Shown here: positions 38,183 to 47,951 of the stretch, in pieces
How the letters are laid out: each line of letters opens with the position of its first letter
How positions within the stretch are numbered: position 1 is the first letter of the stretch
NCBI GenBank assembly: GCA_007695005.1
Contig: REEQ01000090.1
Span: forward strand, 1-62,387
Source of the DNA: Wenzhouxiangellaceae bacterium
Lineage (GTDB): Bacteria > Pseudomonadota > Gammaproteobacteria > Xanthomonadales > Wenzhouxiangellaceae
Direction of reading: 5' to 3'
Length of the DNA stretch: 62,387 bases
Notes under the pieces: model-generated
Told to the model about the DNA's origin: nothing
What the model saw: the letters and a program-made list of their open reading frames with translations, nothing else
Databases searched by the model: none
Translations under genes and position numbers: made by a program

Positions 38183-38737
38183 GTGAGCTACCTTGAACAA
38201 CAGTTTCTGATCGCCATGCCGGGAATGGAAGATCCTAATTTCACCCGAGGCGTCACCCTGCTTTGCCAGCATAACCAGGACGGAGCGCTGGGTATTACCA
38301 TCAACCGACCCTCGGAATTCACCCTGCTGGATGTCCTCAGCCAGATCGGCATCAACTGCGAGGATGGCAGCCTGGCCCATGTGCCCGTCTATGAGGGCGG
38401 CCCTGTCCATCGTGAACGAGGCTTTGTGCTGCACACAGGCGAGCCCCGCTGGGAATCGAGCATGCGCGTCGGCAAGAATATCTCGGTAACCACCTCGCGC
38501 GACATTCTCGAGGCCATCGCCAGCGGCCACGGGCCCGACAAGTTCCTGATGGCCCTGGGCTACGCTGGCTGGGGTGCCGGCCAGCTCGAGGACGAAATGC
38601 GTGACAACGCCTGGTTGAATGTCATGGCCCGCGCTGACATCGTGTTCGATCTGCCTGCCGAGCAACGCTGGGAACAGGCCGTGGCCAGCCTCGGGATACA
38701 GGTCGGCAGCCTGCAGCCGGCTGGCGGCCATGCCTGA
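38183..38737 (+). CDS. yqgE: YqgE/AlgH family protein
   Basis: 184 residues starting at GTG 38183. Family signatures LIAMPGMEDPNFTRGVTLLC, GALGITINRP, VYEGGPVHRERGFVLH and ALGYAGWGAGQLEDEM are all present. The biochemical function is unknown; the Pseudomonas homolog AlgH affects alginate and other regulation. It stands directly upstream of ruvX and overlaps it by eight bases, the usual pairing. Confidence 0.95.
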   Translation: MSYLEQQFLIAMPGMEDPNFTRGVTLLCQHNQDGALGITINRPSEFTLLDVLSQIGINCEDGSLAHVPVYEGGPVHRERGFVLHTGEPRWESSMRVGKNISVTTSRDILEAIASGHGPDKFLMALGYAGWGAGQLEDEMRDNAWLNVMARADIVFDLPAEQRWEQAVASLGIQVGSLQPAGGHA

Positions 38738-39176
38738 TCCTGCGGCCAGCAACCTGCTGGCCATCGACTATGGCGAACGCACCCTTGGCGTCGCCGTTGC
38801 CAGCACCCTGATCGCCGCAGCCCGCCCGCTCACTCCGCTAAGCAATGGCTCGCGTGCGCAGCTCGCCGCTGCCATCAGTCGGCTAGTCGCAGAGTGGCGG
38901 CCAGCCACGATCGTGATCGGCCTGCCCCTGGACAGCCGCGGCGAAGACACCGACATGAGCCGCCGCATCCGCCGCTTCGCGGCCTGGCTGGCTGAACTGG
39001 CACCCACGGCCAGCATCCGCCTGCATGACGAACGTCTGAGCTCGGAACATGCAGCGCGCGAGTTTGCCAGTCGGCGCCAGTCCGGCCGTGCCCGCCGTCG
39101 CGATGCGGCGCGGCTGGACAGCGTGGCCGCGGCCCTGATTCTGGATTCCTGGATGAGCGAACATCCTCATGGTTGA
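38730..39176 (+). CDS. ruvX: Putative pre-16S rRNA nuclease / Holliday junction resolvase-like protein
   Basis: 148 residues from ATG 38730, overlapping yqgE by eight bases. RNase H-like fold with LAIDYGERTLGVAV, IVIGLPLDSRGEDTDMSRRI, LHDERLSSEHA and a final DSVAAALIL. E. coli YqgF matures the 5' end of 16S rRNA. Upstream in-frame codons are within yqgE. Confidence 0.95.
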   Translation: MPDPAASNLLAIDYGERTLGVAVASTLIAAARPLTPLSNGSRAQLAAAISRLVAEWRPATIVIGLPLDSRGEDTDMSRRIRRFAAWLAELAPTASIRLHDERLSSEHAAREFASRRQSGRARRRDAARLDSVAAALILDSWMSEHPHG

Positions 39177-40092
39177 GCTTCCCACCCGTCACCTGCTTGA
39201 CATCGCCTCACTAGCCGACAGCAGCATTGAAAAGCTGTTGCGGCGCACGGCCGCGCTGGCTGAGGGTGCTGCGGTAACGCCCATTGACCGAACCGTGGCC
39301 AACCTGTTCTTCGAGCCCAGCACGCGCACGCGGGTCTCATTCGAACTTGCGGCCCAGCGCATCGGCATGCGGGCGATCAGCATAGAACTGGATCGATCCT
39401 CATCAACCAAGGGCGAAACCCTGAGCGACACGGCCGCCACGCTGGCCGCGATGGGGGTCGACTGCCTGGTTCTGCGCCACCCTGAAACCGGGCGCTGCCA
39501 TGCCCTGGCCGGGGAAATCGGGCCGGGACTGGCCTTGCTGAATGCCGGCGACGGCAGTGGCGAGCACCCCAGCCAGGCCTTGCTCGACGCAGCCACCATC
39601 GCCCGCCATGGCCCGGACTGGCCCGATCTGAACCTGAGCGTCATCGGCGATATCCGCCATTCACGCGTGGCCCGGTCCGGGCTGGCGCTGTTCCGGCGCC
39701 TGGGCGCCGGCCGCCTGCGCATTGCCGGCCCACCGGAGCTGCTGCCCGACAGCGCCGAGCTGCCCGGGGTCGAGGTCTGCCACAGTCTGCCTGAGGCCGT
39801 CGACGGTGCCAACGTGATCATGATGCTGCGCATTCAGCGCGAGCGCATGGACAAAGCCGGCTGGCCCGATGTCGAGCGCTACCATGCCGACTGGGGCCTG
39901 CGCGAGACTGTGCTGGCCCGAGCCAGGCCGAACTGCCTGGTCATGCATCCCGGCCCAATCAACCGCGGGGTCGAGATTGCCGCCGATGTCGCAGACGGGC
40001 CACGCTCTCTGATCCTGCGACAGGTCCGGATGGGCGTCTTTACCCGTATGGCGATTCTGGAGTGGTTGGCCGGAGGACTGCCGGCATCGTGA
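39169..40092 (+). CDS. pyrB: Aspartate carbamoyltransferase catalytic subunit
   Basis: 307 residues. It catalyses the committed step of pyrimidine synthesis, joining carbamoyl phosphate and aspartate. Substrate-binding motifs FEPSTRTRVSFE, SSSTKGETLSDT, HPSQALLD and HPGPINRGVEI are intact. It overlaps ruvX by eight bases. Neither a pyrI regulatory subunit nor a pyrC-like partner follows; the next gene is the amidoligase, overlapped by four bases. Confidence 0.97.
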   Translation: MVELPTRHLLDIASLADSSIEKLLRRTAALAEGAAVTPIDRTVANLFFEPSTRTRVSFELAAQRIGMRAISIELDRSSSTKGETLSDTAATLAAMGVDCLVLRHPETGRCHALAGEIGPGLALLNAGDGSGEHPSQALLDAATIARHGPDWPDLNLSVIGDIRHSRVARSGLALFRRLGAGRLRIAGPPELLPDSAELPGVEVCHSLPEAVDGANVIMMLRIQRERMDKAGWPDVERYHADWGLRETVLARARPNCLVMHPGPINRGVEIAADVADGPRSLILRQVRMGVFTRMAILEWLAGGLPAS

Positions 40093-41087
40093 CCGAACCG
40101 GCGTCACCAGCATTTGCCTCGCCACCGTGGCGACATACCGAGGACGGCGAAATTCGTCGCCTTGGCCTGGAACTGGAGATGGCTGGCATCGGGCCGGAGG
40201 ACATGGCGGCTGCCGTCACCGCCGAAATCGGCGGCACGGTAGAGCGCAAGAGCGCCTTTCACACGCGCATACACGACACCGACCTCGGTGACTTCGAGAT
40301 CGAACTCGATGCCGACCTGCTGAAGAATCGCGGCTACCAGAAGGCACTGGCCGATGTGGGCATCAATCTCGGCAAGGGCCAGGCCCGGGAAGCACTGGAG
40401 TCAGCCCTGTCCCAGGTGGCTGGCCTGGTCGTACCACTTGAGTTGGTTGCGCCGCCGATTCCCTACACCGAACTTGATCGACTGGACAAGCTGCGTCTGC
40501 GCCTTCACCAGGCCGGTGCTCGTGGCACTCACGCCTCGACCTTCTACGCTTTCGGCATGCAGCTCAACGTCGAGGCGGCCAGCCTGAAGGGCGATCATCT
40601 GCTGGCCATGCTGCGCGCCTTTATGCTGCGCTACGATTGGCTGCTGGAACGCTGCAAGGTCGACTTCTCCCGGCGCATCAGCCCCTACGTGCAAGCCTAT
40701 CCCGACAAGTACTGCGAGCACATTCTGAACCCTGACTACGCACCCGGTCGGGAACAACTGATCGACGACTTCCTGGCCATGACGCCGACCCGAAACCGAC
40801 CGCTGGACATGTTGCCACTGTTTGCCCACATCGACGAGAACAAGGTCATGGCAGCACCAGTGGAAACTGATCTGATCAAGCCCAGACCAGCCTTCCACTA
40901 CCGACTGCCAAACTGCCAGATCGACGAAGCCGACTGGTCGCTGGCCACGGCCTGGAACGACTGGGTAGCGGTCGAGTACCTGGCTGCCGACAGCAAGGCC
41001 CTGCGCCAGGCGCTGGAACGGCGACGCAGGCCCGGCGGCCTGCTGTCGAAATCCCTGCACTGGCTGGGCCGGCGACTGGGACGATGA
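40089..41087 (+). CDS. Predicted amidoligase (COOH-NH2 ligase of the glutamine-synthetase fold)
   Basis: 332 residues from GTG 40089, in a GTGA overlap with the pyrB stop. The sequence fits the putative amidoligase family: RLGLELEMAG near the N-terminus (acidic residues on a strand), FHTRIHDTDLGDFEIELDADLL, a central GARGTHASTFYAFGMQLNVEA, and FSRRISPYVQAYPDKYCEHIL. Members are predicted to ligate amines to carboxyls with ATP. Comparative genomics by Iyer and co-workers noted pairing with class I glutamine-amidotransferase-like proteins, exactly as seen here with the next gene. The substrate is unknown, as is any link to the adjacent glnE. Confidence 0.85.
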   Translation: MTEPASPAFASPPWRHTEDGEIRRLGLELEMAGIGPEDMAAAVTAEIGGTVERKSAFHTRIHDTDLGDFEIELDADLLKNRGYQKALADVGINLGKGQAREALESALSQVAGLVVPLELVAPPIPYTELDRLDKLRLRLHQAGARGTHASTFYAFGMQLNVEAASLKGDHLLAMLRAFMLRYDWLLERCKVDFSRRISPYVQAYPDKYCEHILNPDYAPGREQLIDDFLAMTPTRNRPLDMLPLFAHIDENKVMAAPVETDLIKPRPAFHYRLPNCQIDEADWSLATAWNDWVAVEYLAADSKALRQALERRRRPGGLLSKSLHWLGRRLGR

Positions 41088-41866
41088 AACCTCGTCCGGT
41101 CATCGGTATCACCGGCCCGGACAAGGGTGGGCTGTCGGCCTGGATATTCACCGCTCTGGCGGTATGGCGGGCCGGTGGACGTCCGCTGCGCTTCCGGCCG
41201 GGCCGACCACGTCCGATTGAGCGTGTTGACGGCCTGATCATCGGTGGCGGCGCCGATGTCAGCCCGGCCTTGTACGGGCAGGAACGAATGCCGGAACTGA
41301 GCGAGCTCAAGGACCGCGGCGCCAGGGGCTGGCGTCGGATGATTGGCATCGTGCTGTTTCCACTGCTGCTGCTGGTCCGTCGCCTGCTGGTCACCAAGAC
41401 CACCGGCCTGAACCAGGCACGCGACGAGCTGGAAAAGGCCCTGATCAGCCAGGCCCGCGCTCGCAGCCTGCCGATCTTCGGCATCTGCCGCGGCATGCAG
41501 CTGTTGAACGTGGTCGCCGGCGGCAGCCTGCACCAGAGCGTACGCAGCTTCTATGAGGAAACCCCCGCTATTCGCTCACTGCTGCCGCGCAAACGCATCG
41601 AGGTCGAAGCCGACTCACAGCTGGCACGCTGCCTGGGGGCCACGCGCATCCGGGTCAACGCCCTGCATGATCAGGCGATCAATCGCCTCGGCAGGTCCTT
41701 CCGGGTCTGCGCACGTGAACCCAACGGCGTGGTTCAGGCCATCGAGTGCATCGACCCCGGCTTTGTGCTGGGCGTGCAGTGGCACCCGGAGTATCTGCCG
41801 CAGCGGCCCGAGCAGCTCGCCCTGTTTCAGGCCCTGGTCAGAGCTGCTGCCGAGACCACGGCATGA
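41084..41866 (+). CDS. Class I glutamine amidotransferase-like hydrolase (peptidase C26 type)
   Basis: 260 residues. LIIGGGADVSPALYG opens the domain. The nucleophile elbow is GICRGMQLLN (Cys135) and the His/Glu pair is in GVQWHPEYLPQ, so the catalytic triad looks complete. Relatives cleave gamma-glutamyl amides. Unusual: residues 86-103 are strongly hydrophobic, flanked by arginines, and inserted between the first motif and the nucleophile; this could be a membrane-association helix. It overlaps both neighbours by four bases (amidoligase upstream, glnE downstream). Confidence 0.88.
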   Translation: MKPRPVIGITGPDKGGLSAWIFTALAVWRAGGRPLRFRPGRPRPIERVDGLIIGGGADVSPALYGQERMPELSELKDRGARGWRRMIGIVLFPLLLLVRRLLVTKTTGLNQARDELEKALISQARARSLPIFGICRGMQLLNVVAGGSLHQSVRSFYEETPAIRSLLPRKRIEVEADSQLARCLGATRIRVNALHDQAINRLGRSFRVCAREPNGVVQAIECIDPGFVLGVQWHPEYLPQRPEQLALFQALVRAAAETTA

Positions 41867-44415
41867 GGCGTCCGATCGACATCGACCGGCAGACGCTCGG
41901 CGAACTGTGCGCCTATGCCGGAGAAACCTGGCGCCGCTTCGAAGACGCACCGGACCCGGATCAGCCGGTGCCGGCACCGGAGCCCGAGGAGTTGATTGCC
42001 CGGCCAGAGCACGCACTAAGGCGCTATCGCCAGCTGTCTTCGGTCCACATCCTCTGGCGTGACCTGACCGGCCAGGCCGATATCGAAACCAGCGGTCAGG
42101 CGATTGCGGCCCTCGCCCGGCAATGCCTCGAACTGGCGCTCAGTGTGGCCGAGCACAGGGTCAGCACTACCCATGGCGCCCTGGAGCCGACCGACCAAGG
42201 ACCAAATCGCCTGAGCGTCCTCGGCCTGGGCAAACTCGGGGGTGACGAGCTCAACTTCAACTCAGACATTGACCTGGTCTTTGCCCATGGTGGCAACGGC
42301 CGAAGCAGCGGCCCGCGCCGGATCCAGGCAGCCGAGTATCACAAGCTGGTTGTCCTGCAGCTGATCAAGCTGATCGATGCAATGACGGCTGACGGCCGGG
42401 TCTGGATCGTCGATACCCGGCTGCGACCCTTCGGCGACTCGGGCGCCCTGGTCTGGTCAACCGGAGCCATGGAACAGTACTTTCTCAGCGAGGGCCGCAC
42501 CTGGGAGCGCTATGCCTGGCTGAAGGCATCGCCAGTGGCCGGCGACCTTGACCTGGGACAGCAGATCCTCGACGCGCTGAGCCCGTTCGTGTTTCGCCGC
42601 TACCTTGATTACGGCATTTTCGACAGCCTGCGCGAACTTCATCAGCGTATTGACGCCAGCAGCCGGGCCCGATCGCGTCGCGACGACATCAAGCGCGGAC
42701 CGGGCGGCATTCGCGAGCTGGAGTTCTTGATTCAGAGTCACCAGATCCTGCGCGGCGGCCGCGAAGCTCCGCTGCGGGTATGCGGATTGCTGCCGGCGCT
42801 GCGGGCCTGCGTCGGCCTGGGCCTGATCAATGCCGATGATGGAGATGGCTTGAGCGAATCTTACTGTTTCCTCAGGCTGCTGGAGAACAGGCTCCAGGCC
42901 ATGACCGCACGCCAGGGCCATCATCTGCCCGAAGACAAGGCCCTGCGTGAGCGACTTGCCCGGTTGATGGGACAGGCTAGCTGGACCGATCTGTCCGCGG
43001 AAATCGATCATCATCGAGAGCGGGTTCGGGCCCGTTTCGCCGCTCACTTCCAGCTGGAACGAGCTGGCACCGATCAGGCGCCAACGCTATGGCCACCATC
43101 GCCCGACCTGGTCGATCGACTCGCTGCGGTCGGGTTCGATCCGGCAGAAGCCGTTTCCGAGCGCCTGCATTCCTTGCATCAGCGCACCCGCAACCGCGTA
43201 CTGAGCGCAGAGGGCCGGCGGCGCCTGGAACGCCTGATGCCACTGCTGATTGACGAAATTTCGCGTCACCAGCCTGCCGCTACCGGACTCGACGACCTGC
43301 TAAGCCTGATCGAGCAGATCAGTCGCCGCTCGGCCTATCTGGCCCTGCTATACGAACAACCCGAAACCCTCAAACGCCTGGTGCGGGTTTTCCGCGCCAG
43401 CAAGCGACTGGCGGACTGGATTGTGGCCGCTCCGCAACTGCTCGACGACCTGCTGGATCCGGTGCACGGATTCGATCTGCCCAGCCCACCCCAGCTGGAC
43501 CACCATGACCCGGAGAGCAGCCTGCATGAGCTGGCGCGTTGGCGACAGGCCGGCTACCTGCGCACCGCCCTGGCCGAACTGGACGGCAGGGTGAGCTCGA
43601 CCGATGCCGGCCAGCGCCTGACCGCCATTGCGGCCGTCATCATCGAGCAGGTGCTCGGGCTGATCAGCGAACAGGAGCCCGATCTGGCCGTCATTGCTTA
43701 CGGCAACCTCGGTGCCGGCCTGCTGCACTACAGCTCCGACCTTGACCTGGTCTTCCTGCATGCCGAAGACCCGGCACCGGTCAGGACTGCCCAGCGCCTG
43801 ATCAGCTTCATGCAAATGCCTGTGCCCGGCGGCCGTCTGTTTGAAATAGATACCCGACTGCGCCCCAATGGCCGCTCCGGCCTGCTGGTCAGCCGCGCCG
43901 ACAGCTTCCACGATTATCAGTGCAATCAAGCCTGGACCTGGGAACACCAGGCCCTGATCAGGGCACGCTGGATCGCCGGCCACCCCGATCTGGCCAAATC
44001 TCTGGAGCAGACCCGAGGCGAGGTGCTGGCGCAGCCGCGCGATGCCGAAATTCTGCGCCGCGACCTGGCTGAGATGCGCAAGCGCCAGCGACGTGACCGC
44101 AAGGAAGCACCGAACAAGCGCCTGCTCACTGACCTGCAATTTCTGGCCGAGCTGGGGGCGCTCGAGCAAGCCGCCGACCACCCGACCCTGATTGAGCACC
44201 GCCAGCCGGTCGCCTTGTTTGAAAAACTGAGCGCATGCGGCTGGCTCACATCGAATGCCGGCAGCGAACTGGCCAACGCCTGGCAGGTACTCAACCGCCA
44301 GCGCCACCTGAGCTGGCTGGCCCGCCAACCCGACGCCGAGCCGTCGGCAGAGATCAGGGAGCTGATTGCGCACCATTGGCAGGAGCAGTTCGGACAGATC
44401 GATTCAAAACCATGA
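41863..44415 (+). CDS. glnE: Bifunctional glutamine synthetase adenylyltransferase/adenylyl-removing enzyme
   Basis: 850 residues from ATG 41863 (ATGA overlap with the preceding gene). It adds AMP to glutamine synthetase and removes it, in response to PII and glutamine. Two nucleotidyltransferase domains are visible: [17 protein letters not shown] (about 126-143) and [13 protein letters not shown] (about 621-634), with [16 protein letters not shown] between them. E. coli GlnE is 946 residues; the shortfall is all ahead of the first catalytic motif. I see no better upstream start, as that sequence codes for the amidotransferase. Confidence 0.95.
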   Translation: MRRPIDIDRQTLGELCAYAGETWRRFEDAPDPDQPVPAPEPEELIARPEHALRRYRQLSSVHILWRDLTGQADIETSGQAIAALARQCLELALSVAEHRVSTTHGALEPTDQGPNRLSVLGLGKLGGDELNFNSDIDLVFAHGGNGRSSGPRRIQAAEYHKLVVLQLIKLIDAMTADGRVWIVDTRLRPFGDSGALVWSTGAMEQYFLSEGRTWERYAWLKASPVAGDLDLGQQILDALSPFVFRRYLDYGIFDSLRELHQRIDASSRARSRRDDIKRGPGGIRELEFLIQSHQILRGGREAPLRVCGLLPALRACVGLGLINADDGDGLSESYCFLRLLENRLQAMTARQGHHLPEDKALRERLARLMGQASWTDLSAEIDHHRERVRARFAAHFQLERAGTDQAPTLWPPSPDLVDRLAAVGFDPAEAVSERLHSLHQRTRNRVLSAEGRRRLERLMPLLIDEISRHQPAATGLDDLLSLIEQISRRSAYLALLYEQPETLKRLVRVFRASKRLADWIVAAPQLLDDLLDPVHGFDLPSPPQLDHHDPESSLHELARWRQAGYLRTALAELDGRVSSTDAGQRLTAIAAVIIEQVLGLISEQEPDLAVIAYGNLGAGLLHYSSDLDLVFLHAEDPAPVRTAQRLISFMQMPVPGGRLFEIDTRLRPNGRSGLLVSRADSFHDYQCNQAWTWEHQALIRARWIAGHPDLAKSLEQTRGEVLAQPRDAEILRRDLAEMRKRQRRDRKEAPNKRLLTDLQFLAELGALEQAADHPTLIEHRQPVALFEKLSACGWLTSNAGSELANAWQVLNRQRHLSWLARQPDAEPSAEIRELIAHHWQEQFGQIDSKP

Positions 44416-45056
44416 GGTCGAATGCCGCCGCATTGATTGCCCGGCAGCGGAAGCTGGCCGGCCAGGTGGACAAATCCGACGCGCAGACCAGGGATCCGAA
44501 AACCGTTGCCGGGATTGACGTTGCCTTCCCCGAGCGCGGACAAATCACCCGAGCCGCAGCCGTATTGCTGTCATTTCCCGAACTGGAAACCATCGATCAG
44601 GCCACCGCCGAACTCCCCACCACCTTGCCCTACATCCCCGGCCTGCTCTCCTTTCGGGAACTGCCGGCCGTGCTTGCCGCGCTAGCGCAGCTGACCCAGC
44701 AGCCCGACCTGGTCCTGTGCGATGGCCAAGGCCTGGCCCACCCACGCCGCTTCGGTATCGCCTGCCACCTGGGGGTGGCAACCGGCTTGGTCACCATTGG
44801 CGTCGGCAAATCCAGGCTATGCGGTCAATTTGCCGAACCGGCCAGGGAGCGCGGCGCCTCCAGCCCCTTGCTGGACGGAGACGAGGTCATCGGCAGCGTG
44901 CTTCGCACCCGAGCCGGGGTCAAGCCCGTTTTCGTCTCGGTCGGCCATCGCATAAGCCTTGACCGGGCCGTGGCGCTGGTTTTGCGCTGTACCCCTCGTT
45001 TCCGGTTGCCTCAGCCAATCAGGCAGGCCGACCGGCTGGCCGGCGGCAAGATGTAA
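44412..45056 (+). CDS. nfi: Endonuclease V (deoxyinosine repair)
   Basis: 214 residues. It nicks DNA at the second phosphodiester bond 3' of deoxyinosine. Catalytic acidic residues lie in [21 protein letters not shown] and [24 protein letters not shown] and [13 protein letters not shown] complete the signature. It overlaps glnE by four bases and closes the plus-strand run that started at gshB. Confidence 0.96.
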   Translation: MRSNAAALIARQRKLAGQVDKSDAQTRDPKTVAGIDVAFPERGQITRAAAVLLSFPELETIDQATAELPTTLPYIPGLLSFRELPAVLAALAQLTQQPDLVLCDGQGLAHPRRFGIACHLGVATGLVTIGVGKSRLCGQFAEPARERGASSPLLDGDEVIGSVLRTRAGVKPVFVSVGHRISLDRAVALVLRCTPRFRLPQPIRQADRLAGGKM

Positions 45057-45069
45057 GACGGAACAGACC

Positions 45070-45456
45070 TTAGTCTTCGATGTGCTCTCTGTAAGCGTCG
45101 GCGTCCATCAGCCCGTCGAGCTCGTCGGCATCGTCCAGGCGCACGCTGAACAGCCAGCCATCGTTGTACGGGTCGTTATTCACGATCTCGGGGCCATCCA
45201 CCAGGGCTTCATTGACCGCAACGATTTCGCCGGAAACCGGGCAGTAAATGTCCGAGGCTGCCTTGACCGATTCGACGACGGCGCAGGCATCGCCCTGGCC
45301 AAAGCTGGCGCCTTCCTCGGGCAGTTCGACAAACACCAGATCGCCGAGCTGCTGCTGAGCGTGATCGGTGATGCCGACCTTGACCACGCCATCCTCTTCC
45401 TGGCTGACCCACTCGTGGCTCTCTGAAAATCGCAGATCAGAAGGTATTTCGCTCAT
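45070..45456 (-). CDS. gcvH: Glycine cleavage system H protein
   Basis: 128 residues from ATG 45456 (AGGG nine bases upstream); an ATG three codons earlier has the AGGG directly against it. It shuttles the aminomethyl group on a lipoyl arm; the lipoylated lysine is in [20 protein letters not shown] and GWLFSVRL are also typical. No gcvT or gcvP gene is near, so the rest of the system is encoded elsewhere. Confidence 0.96.
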   Translation of the reverse strand: MSEIPSDLRFSESHEWVSQEEDGVVKVGITDHAQQQLGDLVFVELPEEGASFGQGDACAVVESVKAASDIYCPVSGEIVAVNEALVDGPEIVNNDPYNDGWLFSVRLDDADELDGLMDADAYREHIED

Positions 45457-45535
45457 GCTGGTCATCCCTGGGTGTTGAAATCGAGCTGAATTTTATCAGT
45501 TCGCACGGACGCTCGAAACCAGAGTTTTTCAGCAA

Positions 45536-45967
45536 TCAACGCTGCGGGGCGAGACAGGCCTCGCGCCGGCGACGCAGGTTGAGCCAGTGGCCAAATATCA
45601 ACAAAGCGCCGCCCAACGAGGTCAGCAACGCAGTACCCAGTGCAGTCATGTCATGCTCAAATACCGCCGCTAGAATCACAATCAGCAGACCGGTCAAGCC
45701 CGGCACCAGCATCTGCCGATTACGATGAACGCGGTAACCTAGAAAAAACGCGGCCAGACTGACCGGCATGATCAGACCGAGCAGCACCATGTGGAAGATC
45801 TCTTCGCCGAAAATGCCCAGCGAAATCAGCGGCGTAAGCACCACCAGCAAAGGAAGGAGCAGACACTGCACCAGGCACAAACCGGACACGCAAATGGCGA
45901 GGCGATCAAGAATGACGCCCTTCCGATCCCGGGATTTTGGTTCAATGACTGCGGCCATACCAAGCAT
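45536..45967 (-). CDS. MerC-domain inner-membrane protein
   Basis: 143 residues with four hydrophobic segments. The first holds the cysteine signature CVSGLCLVQCLLLPLL, which matches the helix-1 motif of MerC proteins (DR...C...H/QCLL). MerC was first known for mercury uptake, but chromosomal members without other mer genes are often metal-related in other ways. A predicted Zur-type box lies 17 bases upstream of its start codon, suggesting a role under zinc limitation. No merA, merT or merP is nearby. Confidence 0.8.
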   Translation of the reverse strand: MLGMAAVIEPKSRDRKGVILDRLAICVSGLCLVQCLLLPLLVVLTPLISLGIFGEEIFHMVLLGLIMPVSLAAFFLGYRVHRNRQMLVPGLTGLLIVILAAVFEHDMTALGTALLTSLGGALLIFGHWLNLRRRREACLAPQR

Positions 45968-45983
45968 CTGATTACTCTAATTT

Positions 45984-46000
45984 GAAATGATATAACATCG
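45984..46000 (-). promoter_or_regulatory. Predicted Zur (or other Fur-family) box upstream of the MerC-domain gene
   Basis: GAAATGATATAACATCG contains ATGATATAACAT, one base from the palindromic Zur core ATGTTATAACAT known in gammaproteobacteria. It lies between a minus-strand TTGACA (46010-46005) and the gene start, where binding would block transcription. It also lies 45 bases ahead of divergent mnmC, though mnmC is not a usual Zur target. Confidence 0.55.
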
Positions 46001-46044
46001 AGCATGTCAATTGAAGTGCAAGGCGCAGATTCGGGCGAGGCGAC

Positions 46045-47901
46045 ATGACCCGACCCGTCATGCCGATCCGTACGGCAGAGGTCGAATTCGCAGGCAGCAC
46101 ACCGATGTCGGCCCGCCACCGGGACAGCTATTTCATGCCCGGCCAGGGCCTGGCCGAGAGCTGGAAAGTGTTCATCGAAGCCAACGCACTGCCGGCTCGC
46201 TTTGCGCGTCTGCTGGCTGGTGAGGTATTTTCGATCGGCGAAACCGGGTTCGGGACCGGCCTGAACATGCTGCTGGCCGCCCGCTGTTTTCTCGATAAGG
46301 CCAGGCCGAATACCCGACTGCACTTGCAGTCGGCCGAGTTGCATCCGCTGAAGAAATCCGACCTCACCCGAGCACTGAACGACTGGCCGGAACTGAAGCC
46401 GCTGGGCCAGCGATTGCTCGATGACTATCCCCCGCCGGTGCCCGGCTGGCACCGAGTCGACCTGGCCGCCAATGTCAGCCTGACGCTGATGTTCGGGGAC
46501 GCCACCGAGCAGTGGCAGCAAGCCACCAACACTGTCAATGCCTGGTTTCTGGACGGCTTCGCGCCCTCCCGCAATCCGGACATTTGGCAGGCAGCACTGC
46601 TCAAGACCCTGGCCGCGCGTTCCGCGCCCGGCGCCACGCTGTCCAGCTTTACCGCTGCCGGCCACGTTCGGCGCGGCCTGATCGAAGCCGGCTTCGAGGT
46701 CTGGCGCGAGCCCGGCTTCGGCCGCAAGCGCCACCGTCTGTGCGGTCGCATGCCCGGTGACCCAATCGCATGCTACAGCCGTTGCGGCCGGGCCATCGTG
46801 GTCGGTGCCGGCCTGGCCGGATCGACCAGTGCCAGGGCCTTGGCAGATCGAGGCTGGGAAGTCACGATCATCGACCAAGAAGCCCCGGCCAGCGGTGCCT
46901 CCGGCAACCACTGCGGCGTGGTCTACAGCACGCCCAGCGCCCATTTGACCGCCCAGAACCGCTTCTATCAGACCAGCCTGCTGACGGCAATGCGCTGGTT
47001 TCGAGCCCTGGCTTTCCCTGCCGAACCCGACCAGGGTCGACTGGCCGGCATCCTGCTGAAACCGCACGACGCACGCAGCACCGCCAAGCTCGCCGCTGCG
47101 CTGGAGACCGGGGCCTGGCCCCCAGAGTTGCTCAGCAAGGACCATGGTCTTTACCAGGTTCATGCCGGGGGCTATGTCCGTCCGGAGGCCTGGTGCCTGC
47201 ACCTGCTTGACCACGAATTGATCCGACCCCTGATGGGCCAGGTGACAGCATTCTGCCCGGGAGCCAGGCCGACCGTGACCACCGCCGATGGGCAAGTGCT
47301 GTCCGCCGATGCACTGATCCTGGCCACAGCCACCAATACCCGCGATCTGCCCGGCCTTGGCTGGCTGCCAACAGGCATCAGCCGCGGCCAGCTCAGCCAT
47401 GTTGCCGCCACCGAGGCCAGCAGCCAGTGGACCCAGCCGCTTTGCCACGCCGGCTACCTGATCCCTGCCGTAAGCGGTCTGCACTGCGTCGGTGCCAGCT
47501 ACGATCGCCAGCGGTCCGAGCCGGTCGTTGACCCCGCCGATGATGCATTCAATCTTGATCAGCTGGCCAGTCATTTGCCCAGGCATCATGCAGCGCTGGG
47601 CGGTGACCAGGCCCGCGTCGTCTCCAGCCGGGCAGCCCTGCGCTGCGAAAGTCCTGACCGCTTACCGCTGGCCGGCGTTGCGCCCGACCCGAGCTTTCTT
47701 CCTCATCGAGAGCTCGACAACGTCTACCTGAACATCGCGCACGGCTCGCGCGGGCTCACCCACACCCCGCTGTGCGCCGAACTGCTGGCCGATACGATCA
47801 GCCTTCGGCCAGTGTCAGTAGAGCCCGAGATTCGTCAGGCGCTGGCGCCGGAGCGGTTTGTGGTGCGAAAGCGGAGAAGGGAGCCGGGTTGGAAGACATA
47901 A
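46045..47901 (+). CDS. mnmC: tRNA 5-methylaminomethyl-2-thiouridine biosynthesis bifunctional protein
   Basis: 618 residues, two enzymes in one chain. The N-terminal SAM-dependent methyltransferase (GETGFGTGLNMLLA, NAWFLDGFAPSRNPDIW) makes mnm5 from nm5. The C-terminal FAD-dependent oxidoreductase starts at about residue 250 with AIVVGAGLAGSTSARALADR and converts cmnm5 to nm5 at the wobble uridine of several tRNAs. YLNIAHGSRGLTHTPLCAELLA near the end is typical. The start has GAGG in range. Confidence 0.95.
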   Translation: MTRPVMPIRTAEVEFAGSTPMSARHRDSYFMPGQGLAESWKVFIEANALPARFARLLAGEVFSIGETGFGTGLNMLLAARCFLDKARPNTRLHLQSAELHPLKKSDLTRALNDWPELKPLGQRLLDDYPPPVPGWHRVDLAANVSLTLMFGDATEQWQQATNTVNAWFLDGFAPSRNPDIWQAALLKTLAARSAPGATLSSFTAAGHVRRGLIEAGFEVWREPGFGRKRHRLCGRMPGDPIACYSRCGRAIVVGAGLAGSTSARALADRGWEVTIIDQEAPASGASGNHCGVVYSTPSAHLTAQNRFYQTSLLTAMRWFRALAFPAEPDQGRLAGILLKPHDARSTAKLAAALETGAWPPELLSKDHGLYQVHAGGYVRPEAWCLHLLDHELIRPLMGQVTAFCPGARPTVTTADGQVLSADALILATATNTRDLPGLGWLPTGISRGQLSHVAATEASSQWTQPLCHAGYLIPAVSGLHCVGASYDRQRSEPVVDPADDAFNLDQLASHLPRHHAALGGDQARVVSSRAALRCESPDRLPLAGVAPDPSFLPHRELDNVYLNIAHGSRGLTHTPLCAELLADTISLRPVSVEPEIRQALAPERFVVRKRRREPGWKT

Positions 47902-47951
47902 AACGAGAGAGGCGAGAGATGAGAGGAGAAAGATCGGCCATGGGGCGGCTC

